DNA of 64,000 bases, taken from positions 2,432,001 to 2,496,000 of the forward strand of contig NZ_CP041742.1 in the NCBI RefSeq assembly GCF_007556775.1, written 5' to 3'. Below, piece after piece: positions 25,358-34,903 of the stretch (its first letter is position 1; each line of letters begins with the position of its first letter). Under the pieces are notes generated by a model that saw only the letters and a list, made by a program, of their open reading frames with translations, was not told the origin of the DNA and made no database searches. Position numbers and translations under genes: made by a program. The DNA is from Lysobacter lycopersici (GTDB lineage Bacteria; Pseudomonadota; Gammaproteobacteria; Xanthomonadales; Xanthomonadaceae).

Positions 25358-26836
25358 ATGGCATCGGCAGGCGCGGACTGGCGGATCTGGGCGCAACGCG
25401 CAACGGCGCTCGCGCTTTGGCTGCTGCTGGCGTTGCCGCTGCTGCGGGTCGCCGCGCTCGACCGGCTGTGGCCGCAGGACCAGGTGCTCACCCTGCTCGA
25501 ACACGCGCAGGACGCGCTCGACGCCGGCCGCCTGACCGCCGTCGACGGCAGCGGCGCGCGCGAGTTGTACACCGCGGCGATCGCGATGGATCCCGACCGT
25601 GGCGAGGCACGCGAAGGCCTGGCCCGGGTCGCGCTGGCGGCCGCGGCGCAGGCGCGCGACGCGACTTCGCGCAACCGCTTCGACCAAGCGCGGCGCATGC
25701 TCGACCTTGCGCGCGAACTCGACGCACCGCGCGCTGCGGTCGAGCCCGTGGCCGATGCGCTGCGCAAGCGCGAAGCCTCGCGCCTCGGCATCGACACGAT
25801 GCTGCGGAACGCGGCTGCGGCGCGGGTTGCGGGAAACCTCGACGGCGCGCCAGATGCCGCGCTGCCGCTGTATGCGAAGGTGCTTTCGCTGCAGCCGGAA
25901 CGCACCGATGCCATCGAAGGACGCGAAGACGCACTCGCCGACCTGCTGCAGCGCGCGCGCGCCGAACTCGATGCCGGCAAGCTCGCCGATGCCGCGGCGC
26001 TCATTTCCACCGCGCGCGGTTACGACGCCGGGCACGTCGACCTGCCGGAAACCGAGGCCGCGTTCGCACGTTCGCGCGATGCGCTGCAATCGCGCGCCGA
26101 TGCGGCGTTGCGGCGCGGGAAACTCGTCGACGCCGAGCGCGATTACCGGCAACTCGCGGCCCTGCCGGACGCGCCGGCATCGGCGAAGCAGGGCCTGCAC
26201 GAGGTGGCGCTGGCGCAGGTGCGCAATGCGGAAAAGGCCAGCGCGGATTTCCATTTCGACCGGGCGGCTGCGGCACTGGATCGCGCACGGGCCATCGATC
26301 CGGCGACGCCGGGCCTGCGCGAAGCGCGCGCCCACCTCGCGCGGGCACGCGTGGCGCAACGCGAATTGCGCCCGGCGCCGGTCGGCGCGAAGCGGCAGCG
26401 CGAAGTCCAGCAGTTGCTTGCGCAAGCGGCGGCGGCCGAAGCGCGCGGCGACCTGCTCACGCCGCCGGGTGACAGCGCCTTCGACCGCCTGCGCGTGGCG
26501 CGTTCGCTCGCGCCGGACGACAAGGCGGTGATCGCGGCTTCGAAGCGGTTGTTGCCGGCGGCGTGGCAGTGCCAGCGCACGCAGTTGCAGGCGAACAGCC
26601 TCGCGCGTTCGCGCAGTTGCCTGGACGCGGCGGCGGCGCTGGGCGCGGATCGTTCAGAAGTGAATCGCGCGCGGCGCGCGTTGGCGTTGCGCTGGGTCGA
26701 CGTGGGCGAGGAGCGCCTGCGTGGCGGCGACGTGGATTCGGCGGGGCAGGCGGTGGAGGAAGCGCGGCGGCTGGATGCGTCGGTGCCGGGCATCGCGGAA
26801 TTGCAGGAACGGGTACGGGTTGCGGCGAGGCCGTGA
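25358..26836 (+). CDS. TPR-like membrane-anchored protein, unknown function
   Basis: This 492-residue protein has one hydrophobic segment at about residues 14-34 and then only alpha-helical, Ala/Arg/Asp-rich sequence with tetratricopeptide-like spacing. Recurrent units resemble ALDAGRLxxxxxxGAxELYxAAIAxDP and LDRARAIDPATPGLREAR. It is expected to sit in the inner membrane with the helical solenoid in the periplasm or cytoplasm; the sequence does not settle which. It follows relA by 51 nt but probably has its own promoter. Confidence 0.75.
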   Translation: MASAGADWRIWAQRATALALWLLLALPLLRVAALDRLWPQDQVLTLLEHAQDALDAGRLTAVDGSGARELYTAAIAMDPDRGEAREGLARVALAAAAQARDATSRNRFDQARRMLDLARELDAPRAAVEPVADALRKREASRLGIDTMLRNAAAARVAGNLDGAPDAALPLYAKVLSLQPERTDAIEGREDALADLLQRARAELDAGKLADAAALISTARGYDAGHVDLPETEAAFARSRDALQSRADAALRRGKLVDAERDYRQLAALPDAPASAKQGLHEVALAQVRNAEKASADFHFDRAAAALDRARAIDPATPGLREARAHLARARVAQRELRPAPVGAKRQREVQQLLAQAAAAEARGDLLTPPGDSAFDRLRVARSLAPDDKAVIAASKRLLPAAWQCQRTQLQANSLARSRSCLDAAAALGADRSEVNRARRALALRWVDVGEERLRGGDVDSAGQAVEEARRLDASVPGIAELQERVRVAARP

Positions 26837-26879
26837 TCTTGTTTTGAAACGCAATCGTCAGGTCGAAGCGGGAAACCAG

Positions 26880-26972
26880 TAGGGCGCATTAGCCGAAGGC
26901 GTAATGCGCCGGAATCGTGGTTCGAAATCAATGTGGCGCAATGCGCTGCGCTTATTGCGCCCTGCATTACTG
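26880..26972. repeat. Intergenic pair of GCGC-type hairpins
   Basis: The left hairpin GGGCGCATTAGCCGAAGGCG with TAATGCGCC and the right hairpin GGCGCAATGCGCTGCGCTTA with TTGCGCC sit between two convergent genes. They likely serve as a bidirectional terminator or are intergenic repeats of the kind seen elsewhere in the window. Confidence 0.65.
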
Positions 26973-26976
26973 CGTC

Positions 26977-27456
26977 TCAGTCGACGGGCCAGTCCCAACG
27001 AATGGAGACGACGCGGTCGCCAGCAATGCCGAATGTCACCGAGTCTTCGCTCTCCGGCGCGGAGTAAACCATGCTGTCATCGGTCCTCGATGAAGGCTCG
27101 CCGAGCTTGGTGACCAACGGTGCGACCGACTGGCCGATATCCATGTAACGAGGCAGCAGGTGGTTAGGCCGAGTCACTTGAAGACTCATCGTCAACCCGC
27201 CGGGATCGGCCGCCGCGGTGGAGACGTAGGTCTTCACCGAGAGCCCTCCACAAGTCCTCGTTTCGATTCGATCCACAAGATTAGGCACGTGTGGATTGGA
27301 GATCGAATCGACCGCTACTTCGGCGCTTGCAAGGCAAGCACTGGCCAATAGCGGTTTGGAAGCGGCCTGGAGGGAAGAGAAATCTTCCATCGGCATTGAC
27401 CTACATCCGACAAGGCAGATACCCAGGGCAAAAAGCGCGGTGCCAGTGGACTTCAT
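26977..27456 (-). CDS. Hypothetical lipoprotein
   Basis: The 159-residue precursor starts MKSTGTALFALGICLVGCRS, with a lipobox LVGC at about residue 18. The mature part has cysteines near residues 42 and 69 and a C-terminal segment (VTFGIAGDRVVSIRWDWPVD) typical of small beta-rich envelope lipoproteins. No family is recognised. GC is a little lower than in neighbours. An upstream in-frame ATG at 27474 would add six residues before the signal peptide and is less likely. Confidence 0.6.
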   Translation of the reverse strand: MKSTGTALFALGICLVGCRSMPMEDFSSLQAASKPLLASACLASAEVAVDSISNPHVPNLVDRIETRTCGGLSVKTYVSTAAADPGGLTMSLQVTRPNHLLPRYMDIGQSVAPLVTKLGEPSSRTDDSMVYSAPESEDSVTFGIAGDRVVSIRWDWPVD

Positions 27457-27510
27457 GGGGCTGACACCATGCATTCGGTTATTTCTAACTCTACGCCGAA
27501 ACTTCGTTCG

Positions 27511-29601
27511 CTAACCAAAAAAAACCCTCCGAACCGTCTCCCGCGCCGCATCCAGCGAAAAATGCTCGGCGACGTTGCGCATGCCGTTCCGCGCCAGCGT
27601 GTTCCACAGCGCCTCGTCCCGGTACAGCGCGACGACCGCATCGGCGAATCCTTGCGCATCGTCGGCGACCAGCACGTCGCGGCCGGGTTCGAGGTGCATG
27701 CCCTCGACCGCGCATGAAGTCGCCACCACCGGCTGGCCGTGGGCCATGCTCAGGTTGACCTTGCCCTTCACCCCCGCGCCATAGCGCAGCGGCGCGAGGC
27801 CGATGCGGCAGCCGTCCATGTACGGCGAAATGTCCGGCACGTGGCCGTGCACCACCACGCCCGGATACGCGGACAGCGCTTCGATTTCCGCAGTAACGTG
27901 GCTGCCAATGCAGTGGAAACGCACGTCCGCAAGTCGCGAGCGGATGTTCGGGAACACGTCCTCCACGAACCAGCGCACCGCGTCCACGTTCGGCGGATGG
28001 CGTAAACCGCCGACGAACACCAGGTCCTTGCGCGCGGCGAAGCTTCCGCCCGGCCCGGCGAGCTGGTGCAGGTTGCTCAACACTTCGACTCGCGCATTCG
28101 GCGCATCGGTCGCGAGCAGGGCGCGTTCGGCTTCGCTGACGACCAGGGTCACGTCGCTGCGGGCGATCAGGTCGAGTTCGCGCGCCTTTGTCGCCTCGGA
28201 CGTGCGCAGCAGCGCCGCGTCGCCGGAAACTTCCGCACCGCGGCGTTCGCGCAGGTAATGCAGGTCCACGGTGTCGAACACGATCCGCGCTTGCGGTGCA
28301 TGCTTGCGCAGTAGCGGCAGGAATTCGCGCAGCACGTAATGCCGGCACACGACGATCGTGTCGAAGCGATGGCCGTGTTCGCGCAGCCATGCCGGCGCGC
28401 GTTTTCCGAACGGCGCGTACCAGCATTCGACGCCGGATTCCTGCAAGGCTTCGGTGTAGCGGCCGGCGTGTTCGCGGTTCGCCGGCAGGAATGCGACATG
28501 CGCGCCGCCTTCGCGCAGCAGTTGCATCAGGTTGACGAGGCGCAGCGAACCGGAATCGTGGTCCGGCTGCGGCGTCAGCGCATCGATGATGAGGATCTGT
28601 CGCTGGCCGCGGTGCAGGATCGCCGGTGTCGGAATCGTGCCGGGCGCGGGCTGCGCCGCGAGTTGCGCCGCGCGGTGTTCGCGGAACACGGACTGATTGC
28701 GCACCTGCGCGGCCTTGGGGCCGACGCGAACGTCGGTGCCGGCGGTGCCGCCTTCGTCGTGCACCACTTTCGCGGCCGGTTGCACCAGCACGCGCAATCC
28801 GGCCTCGCGCACGGCGAAGGCGAGGTCGGTGTCTTCGTAATAGGCCGGCGCATAGCGCGGGTCGAAACCGCCGAGGCACGCGAACAGCTCGCGCCGGATC
28901 GCGATCGCCGCGCCGCTCACGTAATCCGCATCGCGCGAATACGCGAAGCGCGGATCGCCGGGCAATTCGCCACGACCGTAGTTCCAGCCGCTGCCGTCGG
29001 CGAAGACCACGCCGCCGGATTCCTGCAAGCTGCCGTCCGGAAACATCAATTGCGCACCGACGAGGCCGGCATCCGGTACCTCGTCGAACGTGCGCAGCAG
29101 CGCGTCCAGCCAGCCCGGCTGCGGCACGGTGTCGTTGTTGAGGAAAACCAGGAATTCTTCGCCGCGCGCCAGTGCCGCGCCGTCGTTGCAGGCGGCGATG
29201 AAACCGCCGTTCCCCGCGCGCCGGTGATAACGCAGTCCTGGAATCGCGGTGCAATACGCGTCGGTGCCGTCGCTGGAACCGTCATCGACGACGATCACTT
29301 CGAAATCCACCGCATGCGCCTGCGCCGCCAGCGCCTGCAGGCAGCGCCGGGTGTGGTGCAGCTGGTCGAACACCGGGATCACGATGCTCGCGCGCGGGTT
29401 CGACGACGTCGCGAACGCGGGCGCAATGTCCGCGGGCGGCATCCACGGCGGCGACGAGGGCACTGCGCCGCGTGCGAACTGCGCGCGCAACCGCGCGAGG
29501 CTGGCACGCATGCCACGGGTGCGCAGGCTGATCCAGCCGCGCCGCGCCAGGCCCAGCGCGCGGTCGGCGAGGAAGCGCGCATCGGCCATGAACGGGGACA
29601 T
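27511..29601 (-). CDS. Two-domain glycosyltransferase (GT2 plus GT4-like)
   Basis: The 696-residue protein has an N-terminal GT2 domain (about residues 50-300). It has VIPVFDQLHHTRRCLQAL, then DDGSSDGTDAY with the metal-binding region, then FLNNDTVPQPGWLDALL. The C-terminal half (about 330-696) begins ILIIDALTPQPDHDSGSLR. It resembles a GT4/GT1 Rossmann pair with DLVFVGGLRHPPNVDAVRWF and GLAPLRYGAGVKGKV near the donor site. Such fusions usually build cell-surface polysaccharide or O-antigen. The substrate is unknown. It stands alone on the minus strand; the start at 29601 could also be the ATG at 29589. Confidence 0.85.
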   Translation of the reverse strand: MSPFMADARFLADRALGLARRGWISLRTRGMRASLARLRAQFARGAVPSSPPWMPPADIAPAFATSSNPRASIVIPVFDQLHHTRRCLQALAAQAHAVDFEVIVVDDGSSDGTDAYCTAIPGLRYHRRAGNGGFIAACNDGAALARGEEFLVFLNNDTVPQPGWLDALLRTFDEVPDAGLVGAQLMFPDGSLQESGGVVFADGSGWNYGRGELPGDPRFAYSRDADYVSGAAIAIRRELFACLGGFDPRYAPAYYEDTDLAFAVREAGLRVLVQPAAKVVHDEGGTAGTDVRVGPKAAQVRNQSVFREHRAAQLAAQPAPGTIPTPAILHRGQRQILIIDALTPQPDHDSGSLRLVNLMQLLREGGAHVAFLPANREHAGRYTEALQESGVECWYAPFGKRAPAWLREHGHRFDTIVVCRHYVLREFLPLLRKHAPQARIVFDTVDLHYLRERRGAEVSGDAALLRTSEATKARELDLIARSDVTLVVSEAERALLATDAPNARVEVLSNLHQLAGPGGSFAARKDLVFVGGLRHPPNVDAVRWFVEDVFPNIRSRLADVRFHCIGSHVTAEIEALSAYPGVVVHGHVPDISPYMDGCRIGLAPLRYGAGVKGKVNLSMAHGQPVVATSCAVEGMHLEPGRDVLVADDAQGFADAVVALYRDEALWNTLARNGMRNVAEHFSLDAARETVRRVFFG

Positions 29602-29721
29602 GCTGCAGGCGGACTCCGGGACAAGGGCGGGGCGGCACTGCGCTAGACTCGCGGCGATCCGCCCGGTGCGGCCATTGTCGCATCCCCCGTACGCCCGCCG
29701 ACAGGCGCCAAACGCCAGCAC

Positions 29722-32187
29722 ATGCCGCGCATCGAATACGACGACGAAGACGATTTCGACGACCTCCACGAGAATGGCCCCGGCCTGTGGCAGCGGCTGG
29801 CGACATGGGGGCTGGCCGCGGCCGCGATCGGGCTCGGTTTCCTGATTCCCTACACGCTGTACCTGAACCACCAGGTCGGCGCGCGTTTCGGCCAGTTGCA
29901 ATGGCAATTGCCGACGCGCGTGTACGCGCGGCCGCTGGCGCTTTCGCCGGGGCTGGCGATGGATGCGCAGACGCTGAAGACCGAACTCGATGCGGCTTCG
30001 TACCGCGACGACGGCGCCGGCGTGCGCCCCGGCACCTATGCGCGCGACGGCGGCCGCTGGCTGATCGCGAGCCGCGGCTTCAACGACGTCACCGGTCCGG
30101 TCGGCCCGAGCCGCATCCAGGTGCAGCTCGGCGATGGCCGCGTGTCCGGGGTGCGCGACCTGATGGGCAAGCGCGACGTGCGCAGTGCCAGGCTCGATCC
30201 GGCGCGGATCGCGACCCTGTACGGGCAGAAGCAGGAAGAACGCCGGCTGGTGCGGATCGAGGAAGTGCCGGAACTGCTGGTCACCGGCCTGCAGGCGGTG
30301 GAGGACAAGGATTTCGCCCACCACCACGGCATCGACCTCAGCGGCATGCTGCGCGCGGCGTGGGTGACGGTGCGTTCGCACGGCGAATCCATGCAGGGCG
30401 GCAGCACGCTCACGCAGCAACTGGCGCGCAGCGGCCTGCTCGGCATCGGTCGCGAGCAGACGATCACGCGCAAGTTCAACGAAATCCTGTACGCGCTGCT
30501 GATCGAGGCGCGCTACGACAAGCGCACCATCCTTGAGACATACCTCAACCAGGTCTATCTCGGACAGCGCGGCGCGCAGGCGATCCGCGGCGTGGCCGCG
30601 GCCTCCGATTACTGGTTCGGGCGCGACCTGCGCGACCTCGACACCGAGCAGATCGCGCTGCTGATCGGCATGGTGCGCGGTCCGTCCTACTACGACGCGC
30701 GGCGCAACCCGGAGCGCGCGCTGGAACGGCGCGACTTCGTGCTCGGGAAGATGCGCAATTCGAAACTGATCACCGACGCCGAATACGCGCGCGCGCTGAA
30801 GAAGCCGCTGGGCGTGACCGATGCGCCGGGCAGCACCGCCGCGAATCGCTTCCCGGCCTATGTCGACCTCGTCCGCCGGCAGCTCGCGCACGACTATCCG
30901 GCCGACGCGCTGCAGGGCGCGGGGCTCAGCGTGATGACGGGAATGTCGCCGTCCGCGCAGGCCTATGCCGAAGGCGCGGTGACGCGCACGCTCAAGTCCA
31001 TCGGCAGCGCCAAGCGCCCGCCGCTGCAGGCAGGCCTGGTGCTGACCGACGTGCACGACGGCGAAGTGCGCGCGGTGGTCGGTAGCCGCGTGTTCTCCGA
31101 ACCGGGCTTCAACCGCGCGGTGGAAGCGCAGCGTCCGGTCGGTTCGCTGCTGAAGCCCTTCGTGTACCTGCTCGCGCTGGCGCAGCCCGGGCGCTGGTCG
31201 CTGGCGAGCTACGTCGACGACGGCCCGGTCACGATCACGCTCGACAACGGCAAGCGCTGGTCGCCGGACAATTCCGACGGGCGCAGCCACGGCAACGTGC
31301 GCCTGCTCGACGCGCTGGCGCAGTCGATGAACCGCGCGACCGTGCGCGTCGGCATGCAGGTGAAGCCGGAACGCCTGGCCGACCTGATCCACACGCTCGC
31401 CGGCATCGATGCGACCAGCAATCCCTCGCTGATCCTCGGCGCGGTCGACGAAAGCCCGTACGCGATGGCGCAGCTGTACCAGTTCCTCGCTTCCGGCGGC
31501 GAAATCCAGCCGCTGCACGCGGTGCGCGGCGTGCTCGATCGCAACGGCAAGACGGTGAACCGCTACGACAAGGCACCGGCGCCGGCGCAGGCGGGCGATG
31601 CCATCGCCGCGCGCATCGTCACCTCCGCACTGCAGTACGCGGTGACGTCGGGCACCGGGCGCCAGCTCGTCGCCGACGGCCTCGGACGATTGAAGCCCGC
31701 GGGCAAGACCGGCACCAGCAACGACAGCCGCGACAGCTGGTTCGCCGGCTGGACCGGCGACCATCTCGCGGTGATCTGGGTCGGCAACGACCAGAACCAG
31801 CCGACCGGCCTGTACGGCGCGACCGGCGCGATGCGGGTGTGGTCGGGGATCTTCTCGCGCCTGCCGAGCGCGTCGCTGGACGTCTCGAACAAGGGACTGG
31901 ACTGGCAGTGGATCGAAGGCTCGCACGGCACCGATGCCGGCTGCCCGGGCGCGCGTCGCATTCCCTTCGTCGCCGGCTTCGCACCCGCCTACCAGCCCTG
32001 TGTGTACGCGCCGCCGGCGGATGCCATCGACCCGAACGATCCGAACGCGCCACAGCAAGGTTTCGGCCAGGCAGTGCGCGAGGGCTTCCGCCAGATCTTC
32101 GGCCTCGACGATCCGGCCAAGCGCGCTCCGCAACCGCAGCAGCCGCAACCGCAGCAGCCGGCGCAGCAACCGCCGCCGTCGCCCTGA
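29722..32187 (+). CDS. mrcB: Penicillin-binding protein 1B (bifunctional transglycosylase/transpeptidase)
   Basis: PBP1b polymerises and cross-links peptidoglycan. The 821-residue protein has an acidic cytoplasmic tail, one membrane helix (near residues 32-52) and a UB2H-like region. The GT51 domain has the catalytic glutamate in VEDKDFAHHHGID (E194) and GGSTLTQQLAR. The transpeptidase domain has SLLK (S475), SMN and KTGTSND. The C-terminus ends in a Gln/Pro-rich tail. In E. coli PBP1b works with CpoB and TolA, whose genes also lie in this window. Confidence 0.95.
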   Translation: MPRIEYDDEDDFDDLHENGPGLWQRLATWGLAAAAIGLGFLIPYTLYLNHQVGARFGQLQWQLPTRVYARPLALSPGLAMDAQTLKTELDAASYRDDGAGVRPGTYARDGGRWLIASRGFNDVTGPVGPSRIQVQLGDGRVSGVRDLMGKRDVRSARLDPARIATLYGQKQEERRLVRIEEVPELLVTGLQAVEDKDFAHHHGIDLSGMLRAAWVTVRSHGESMQGGSTLTQQLARSGLLGIGREQTITRKFNEILYALLIEARYDKRTILETYLNQVYLGQRGAQAIRGVAAASDYWFGRDLRDLDTEQIALLIGMVRGPSYYDARRNPERALERRDFVLGKMRNSKLITDAEYARALKKPLGVTDAPGSTAANRFPAYVDLVRRQLAHDYPADALQGAGLSVMTGMSPSAQAYAEGAVTRTLKSIGSAKRPPLQAGLVLTDVHDGEVRAVVGSRVFSEPGFNRAVEAQRPVGSLLKPFVYLLALAQPGRWSLASYVDDGPVTITLDNGKRWSPDNSDGRSHGNVRLLDALAQSMNRATVRVGMQVKPERLADLIHTLAGIDATSNPSLILGAVDESPYAMAQLYQFLASGGEIQPLHAVRGVLDRNGKTVNRYDKAPAPAQAGDAIAARIVTSALQYAVTSGTGRQLVADGLGRLKPAGKTGTSNDSRDSWFAGWTGDHLAVIWVGNDQNQPTGLYGATGAMRVWSGIFSRLPSASLDVSNKGLDWQWIEGSHGTDAGCPGARRIPFVAGFAPAYQPCVYAPPADAIDPNDPNAPQQGFGQAVREGFRQIFGLDDPAKRAPQPQQPQPQQPAQQPPPSP

Positions 32188-32192
32188 TCGCG

Positions 32193-34178
32193 ATGCACGA
32201 AGCGGCAGGCGCGCCGGGCGGACTGGCGGGACAATCGGTCGAAGCGCTTTCGGAAGGCGGTGCGCTGGCGCGCGCGCTGCCGCAATTTCGCCCGCGCGAG
32301 GCGCAACTCGATTTGACCGAAGCGGTCGCCGATGCGTTCGAACGACGCGAGGTATTGCTGGCCGAAGCCGGCACCGGCACGGGCAAGACCTATGCGTATC
32401 TCGTGCCCGCGCTGTTGTCGGGAATGAAGACGATTCTCTCGACGGGAACGCGCGCGCTGCAGGACCAGCTCTACCACCGCGACCTGCCGCGGGTGCGCGA
32501 CGCGCTCGGCGTGGGTTTGAAAAGCGCGCTGCTGAAGGGACGCGCGAATTACCTCTGCCGCTATCGCACCGAACAGGCGAAGGGCGATCCACGCATCGTG
32601 CCGGGTGCGCAGACCGCTCTGTTCCAGCGCATCGTGGCCTGGGGCGGGCGCACGCGCATGGGCGACCTCGCCGAACTCGAGGCGCTGCCCGACGATTCGC
32701 CGCTGCTGCCGCTGGTGACGAGTACCGCCGACAACTGCCTTGGCACCGAATGCCCGTTCTGGAACGACTGCTTCGTGGTGCAAGCGCGGCAACGCGCGCA
32801 GGCAGCGGACATCGTCGTCGTGAACCACCACCTGCTGCTCGCCGACCTCGCGCTGAAGCAGGAAGGTTTCGGCGAAATCCTGCCCGGTGCGCAGGCCTTC
32901 GTCGTCGACGAGGCGCACCAGCTGCCGGAACTCGCCGCGCAGTTCTTCGGCGAAGGCATCGGCGCGCGGCCATTGGTCGAACTCGCGCGCGACGCGCTGG
33001 CCGAATGCAAGGGCGTGTCCGGCGCGCTCGCGGCGCTGCAAACGCCGGCGCGCGACCTCGAACAGGCGGTGCGCGTGCTGCGTGCGGCGCTGGAACCCTT
33101 GCCGCCGCGTGCGACGCAGGCGCGGGCGCTGGCCGATCCGGATGCCAGCGATGCCTTCGAAACGCTGTCGTCGTCGCTGCAGGCCTTGCAGCTCGCGCTC
33201 GCAGCATGGCGCGACTCCGCGCCGGGCCTCGATGCCTGCCACGCGCGCGCGGTGGAATTCTCGGCGCGGCTCGGACGCTGGCGGATCGAACGCGACTTCG
33301 ACAACGATGCGTTCGACGACGAACTGCCGGCGGACGACGACGTGCGCTGGTACGAAGCCACGCCACGCGGCTTCCGCCTGCAGCGCACGCCGCTGGATGT
33401 CTCCGGCCCGTTGCGTTCGCACCGCGAACGTTCACACGCGGCCTGGGTGTTCACTTCGGCCACGCTGGCGGTGGATGGCGGTTTCGACCACGTCGCGACG
33501 CGACTCGGCCTCGACGATCCGCGCACGCTGCTGTTGCAAAGCCCGTTCGACTGGAAGTCGCAGGCGTTGTGCTATCTGCCGCCGAACCTGCCGCAGCCGG
33601 CCGCGCGCGAATTCACCGGCGCGATGCTCGCCGCGGTGCGCCCGGTGCTGGAAGCCTCGAACGGCCGCGCGTTCCTGCTGTTCGCTTCGCATCGCGCGCT
33701 GCGCGAAGCGGCGGAAGCGCTGCGCGACGGGCCGTGGCCGCTGTTCGTTCAGGGCGAGGCCCCGCGCCACGTGTTGCTGCAGCGATTCCGCGAATCCGGA
33801 AACGGCGTGCTGCTCGGCGCCGCGAGTTTCCGCGAGGGCGTGGACGTGGTCGGCGCCGCGCTGACCGTGGTGGTGATCGACAAGCTGCCGTTCGCCGCAC
33901 CGGACGATCCGGTGTTCGAAGCGCGGCTGGAAGCGATCCGCCGCTCTGGTGGCAATCCGTTCTTCGACGAACAGTTGCCGCAGGCGGTGATCGCGCTCAA
34001 GCAGGGCGCCGGGCGCCTGATCCGCAGCGAAACCGACCATGGCGTGCTGGTGCTGTGCGATCCGCGCCTGACCGGCAAGGGCTACGGCCGCGTATTCCTC
34101 GATTCGCTGCCGCCGCTGCCGATCACGCGTACGCTTGCCGAAGTGGAATCCTTCCTCGCTGCGACGACGACCGCATGA
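32193..34178 (+). CDS. DinG/YoaA-family ATP-dependent DNA helicase
   Basis: The 661-residue protein is an XPD-like superfamily 2 helicase. It has Walker A AEAGTGTGKTYAYLVPA and the iron-sulphur cluster cysteines in NYLCRYR, DNCLGTECPFW and NDCFVVQ. A DEAH box (FVVDEAHQL), then ATLAVDG and GAGRLIRSETD in the C-terminal motor domain, follow. YoaA acts in replication-fork repair with the HolC subunit in E. coli; DinG resolves R-loops. Length fits YoaA better than DinG. It starts 5 nt after mrcB, and its stop overlaps the tsaB ATG. Confidence 0.9.
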   Translation: MHEAAGAPGGLAGQSVEALSEGGALARALPQFRPREAQLDLTEAVADAFERREVLLAEAGTGTGKTYAYLVPALLSGMKTILSTGTRALQDQLYHRDLPRVRDALGVGLKSALLKGRANYLCRYRTEQAKGDPRIVPGAQTALFQRIVAWGGRTRMGDLAELEALPDDSPLLPLVTSTADNCLGTECPFWNDCFVVQARQRAQAADIVVVNHHLLLADLALKQEGFGEILPGAQAFVVDEAHQLPELAAQFFGEGIGARPLVELARDALAECKGVSGALAALQTPARDLEQAVRVLRAALEPLPPRATQARALADPDASDAFETLSSSLQALQLALAAWRDSAPGLDACHARAVEFSARLGRWRIERDFDNDAFDDELPADDDVRWYEATPRGFRLQRTPLDVSGPLRSHRERSHAAWVFTSATLAVDGGFDHVATRLGLDDPRTLLLQSPFDWKSQALCYLPPNLPQPAAREFTGAMLAAVRPVLEASNGRAFLLFASHRALREAAEALRDGPWPLFVQGEAPRHVLLQRFRESGNGVLLGAASFREGVDVVGAALTVVVIDKLPFAAPDDPVFEARLEAIRRSGGNPFFDEQLPQAVIALKQGAGRLIRSETDHGVLVLCDPRLTGKGYGRVFLDSLPPLPITRTLAEVESFLAATTTA

Positions 34179-34897
34179 AACTGCTCGCCATCGAAACCGC
34201 CACCGAAGCCTGTTCCGTCGCGCTGTGGATCGACGGCGAGGTGCGCGAAAGCTTCGGCATCGCGCCGCGCCAGCACGCGGAACTCGCGCTGCCGTGGGCG
34301 GAACGATTGCTCGCCGATGCCGGCGTGGCGAAATCGCAACTCGACGCCATCGCCGTCGGCCGCGGGCCGGGCGCGTTCACCGGCGTGCGCCTCGCGGTGG
34401 CGCTGGCGCAGGGCATCGCGCTCGCGCTGGACAGGCCGGTGGTGCCGGTGTCCACGCTCGCTGCTCTTGCATTTCCCCCTCTCCCGGCCTTCGGCCACCC
34501 TCTCCCACAAGGGGAGAGGGAACAGCGTGTCCTCGCATCCATCGACGCGCGCATGGGCGAAATCTACGTCGCCGCGTTCCGCCGCGATGGCGATTTGCTC
34601 GTCGCGACCAGCGATGAAATCGTGATCGCGCCCGCGCACTACGAATTGCCGCAAGGCGACGGCTGGATCGGCGTCGGCACCGGTTTCTCCGCCGCGGACG
34701 GCACGCTGCAATCGCGCTTCGTGGATCGATTCGTTCGCATCGATGCAACCGCGCTGCCGCATGCCGCCGATGTCGCGCGGATCGGCGCATCGGCATTCAA
34801 GATCGGCGGCGGGCTCGCGCCGGAACGCGTCGAACCCGCCTACTTGCGCAACAACGTGGCGCTCACCCTGGCCGAGCAGCGCGACAGGAATCGCTGA
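34175..34897 (+). CDS. tsaB: tRNA threonylcarbamoyladenosine biosynthesis protein TsaB
   Basis: TsaB (YeaZ) partners TsaD in making the t6A37 modification of ANN-decoding tRNAs. The 240-residue protein has the ASKHA-type start LLAIETATEACSVAL and the signature GRGPGAFTGVRLAVALAQGI. Between STLAAL and VLASIDARMGEIY an extra run of about 16 residues (FPPLPAFGHPLPQGERE) is encoded by a repeat element and has no counterpart in the TsaB proteins I know. The gene overlaps the helicase stop by 4 nt. TsaB next to a YoaA-type helicase is also the E. coli order. Confidence 0.94.
   Translation: MKLLAIETATEACSVALWIDGEVRESFGIAPRQHAELALPWAERLLADAGVAKSQLDAIAVGRGPGAFTGVRLAVALAQGIALALDRPVVPVSTLAALAFPPLPAFGHPLPQGEREQRVLASIDARMGEIYVAAFRRDGDLLVATSDEIVIAPAHYELPQGDGWIGVGTGFSAADGTLQSRFVDRFVRIDATALPHAADVARIGASAFKIGGGLAPERVEPAYLRNNVALTLAEQRDRNR
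34475..34520 (+). repeat. CCCTCTCCC-type repeat inserted in frame in tsaB
   Basis: The element reads CCCTCTCCCGGCCTTCGGCC and continues through ACCCTCTCCCACAAGGGGAG. It contains small hairpins. The same sequence family forms the spacer at 56626-56743. The tsaB frame stays open through it. Confidence 0.8.
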
Positions 34898-34903
34898 GCC
34901 CGC

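Noticed and set aside
27511..33435. Very long minus-strand open frame extending far upstream of the glycosyltransferase
   Set aside because: The extra part lies antisense to mrcB and the helicase gene. It consists of Arg/Pro/His-rich sequence with no domains. High GC content makes such long shadow frames common. The true start is set at 29601 by the GT2 domain.
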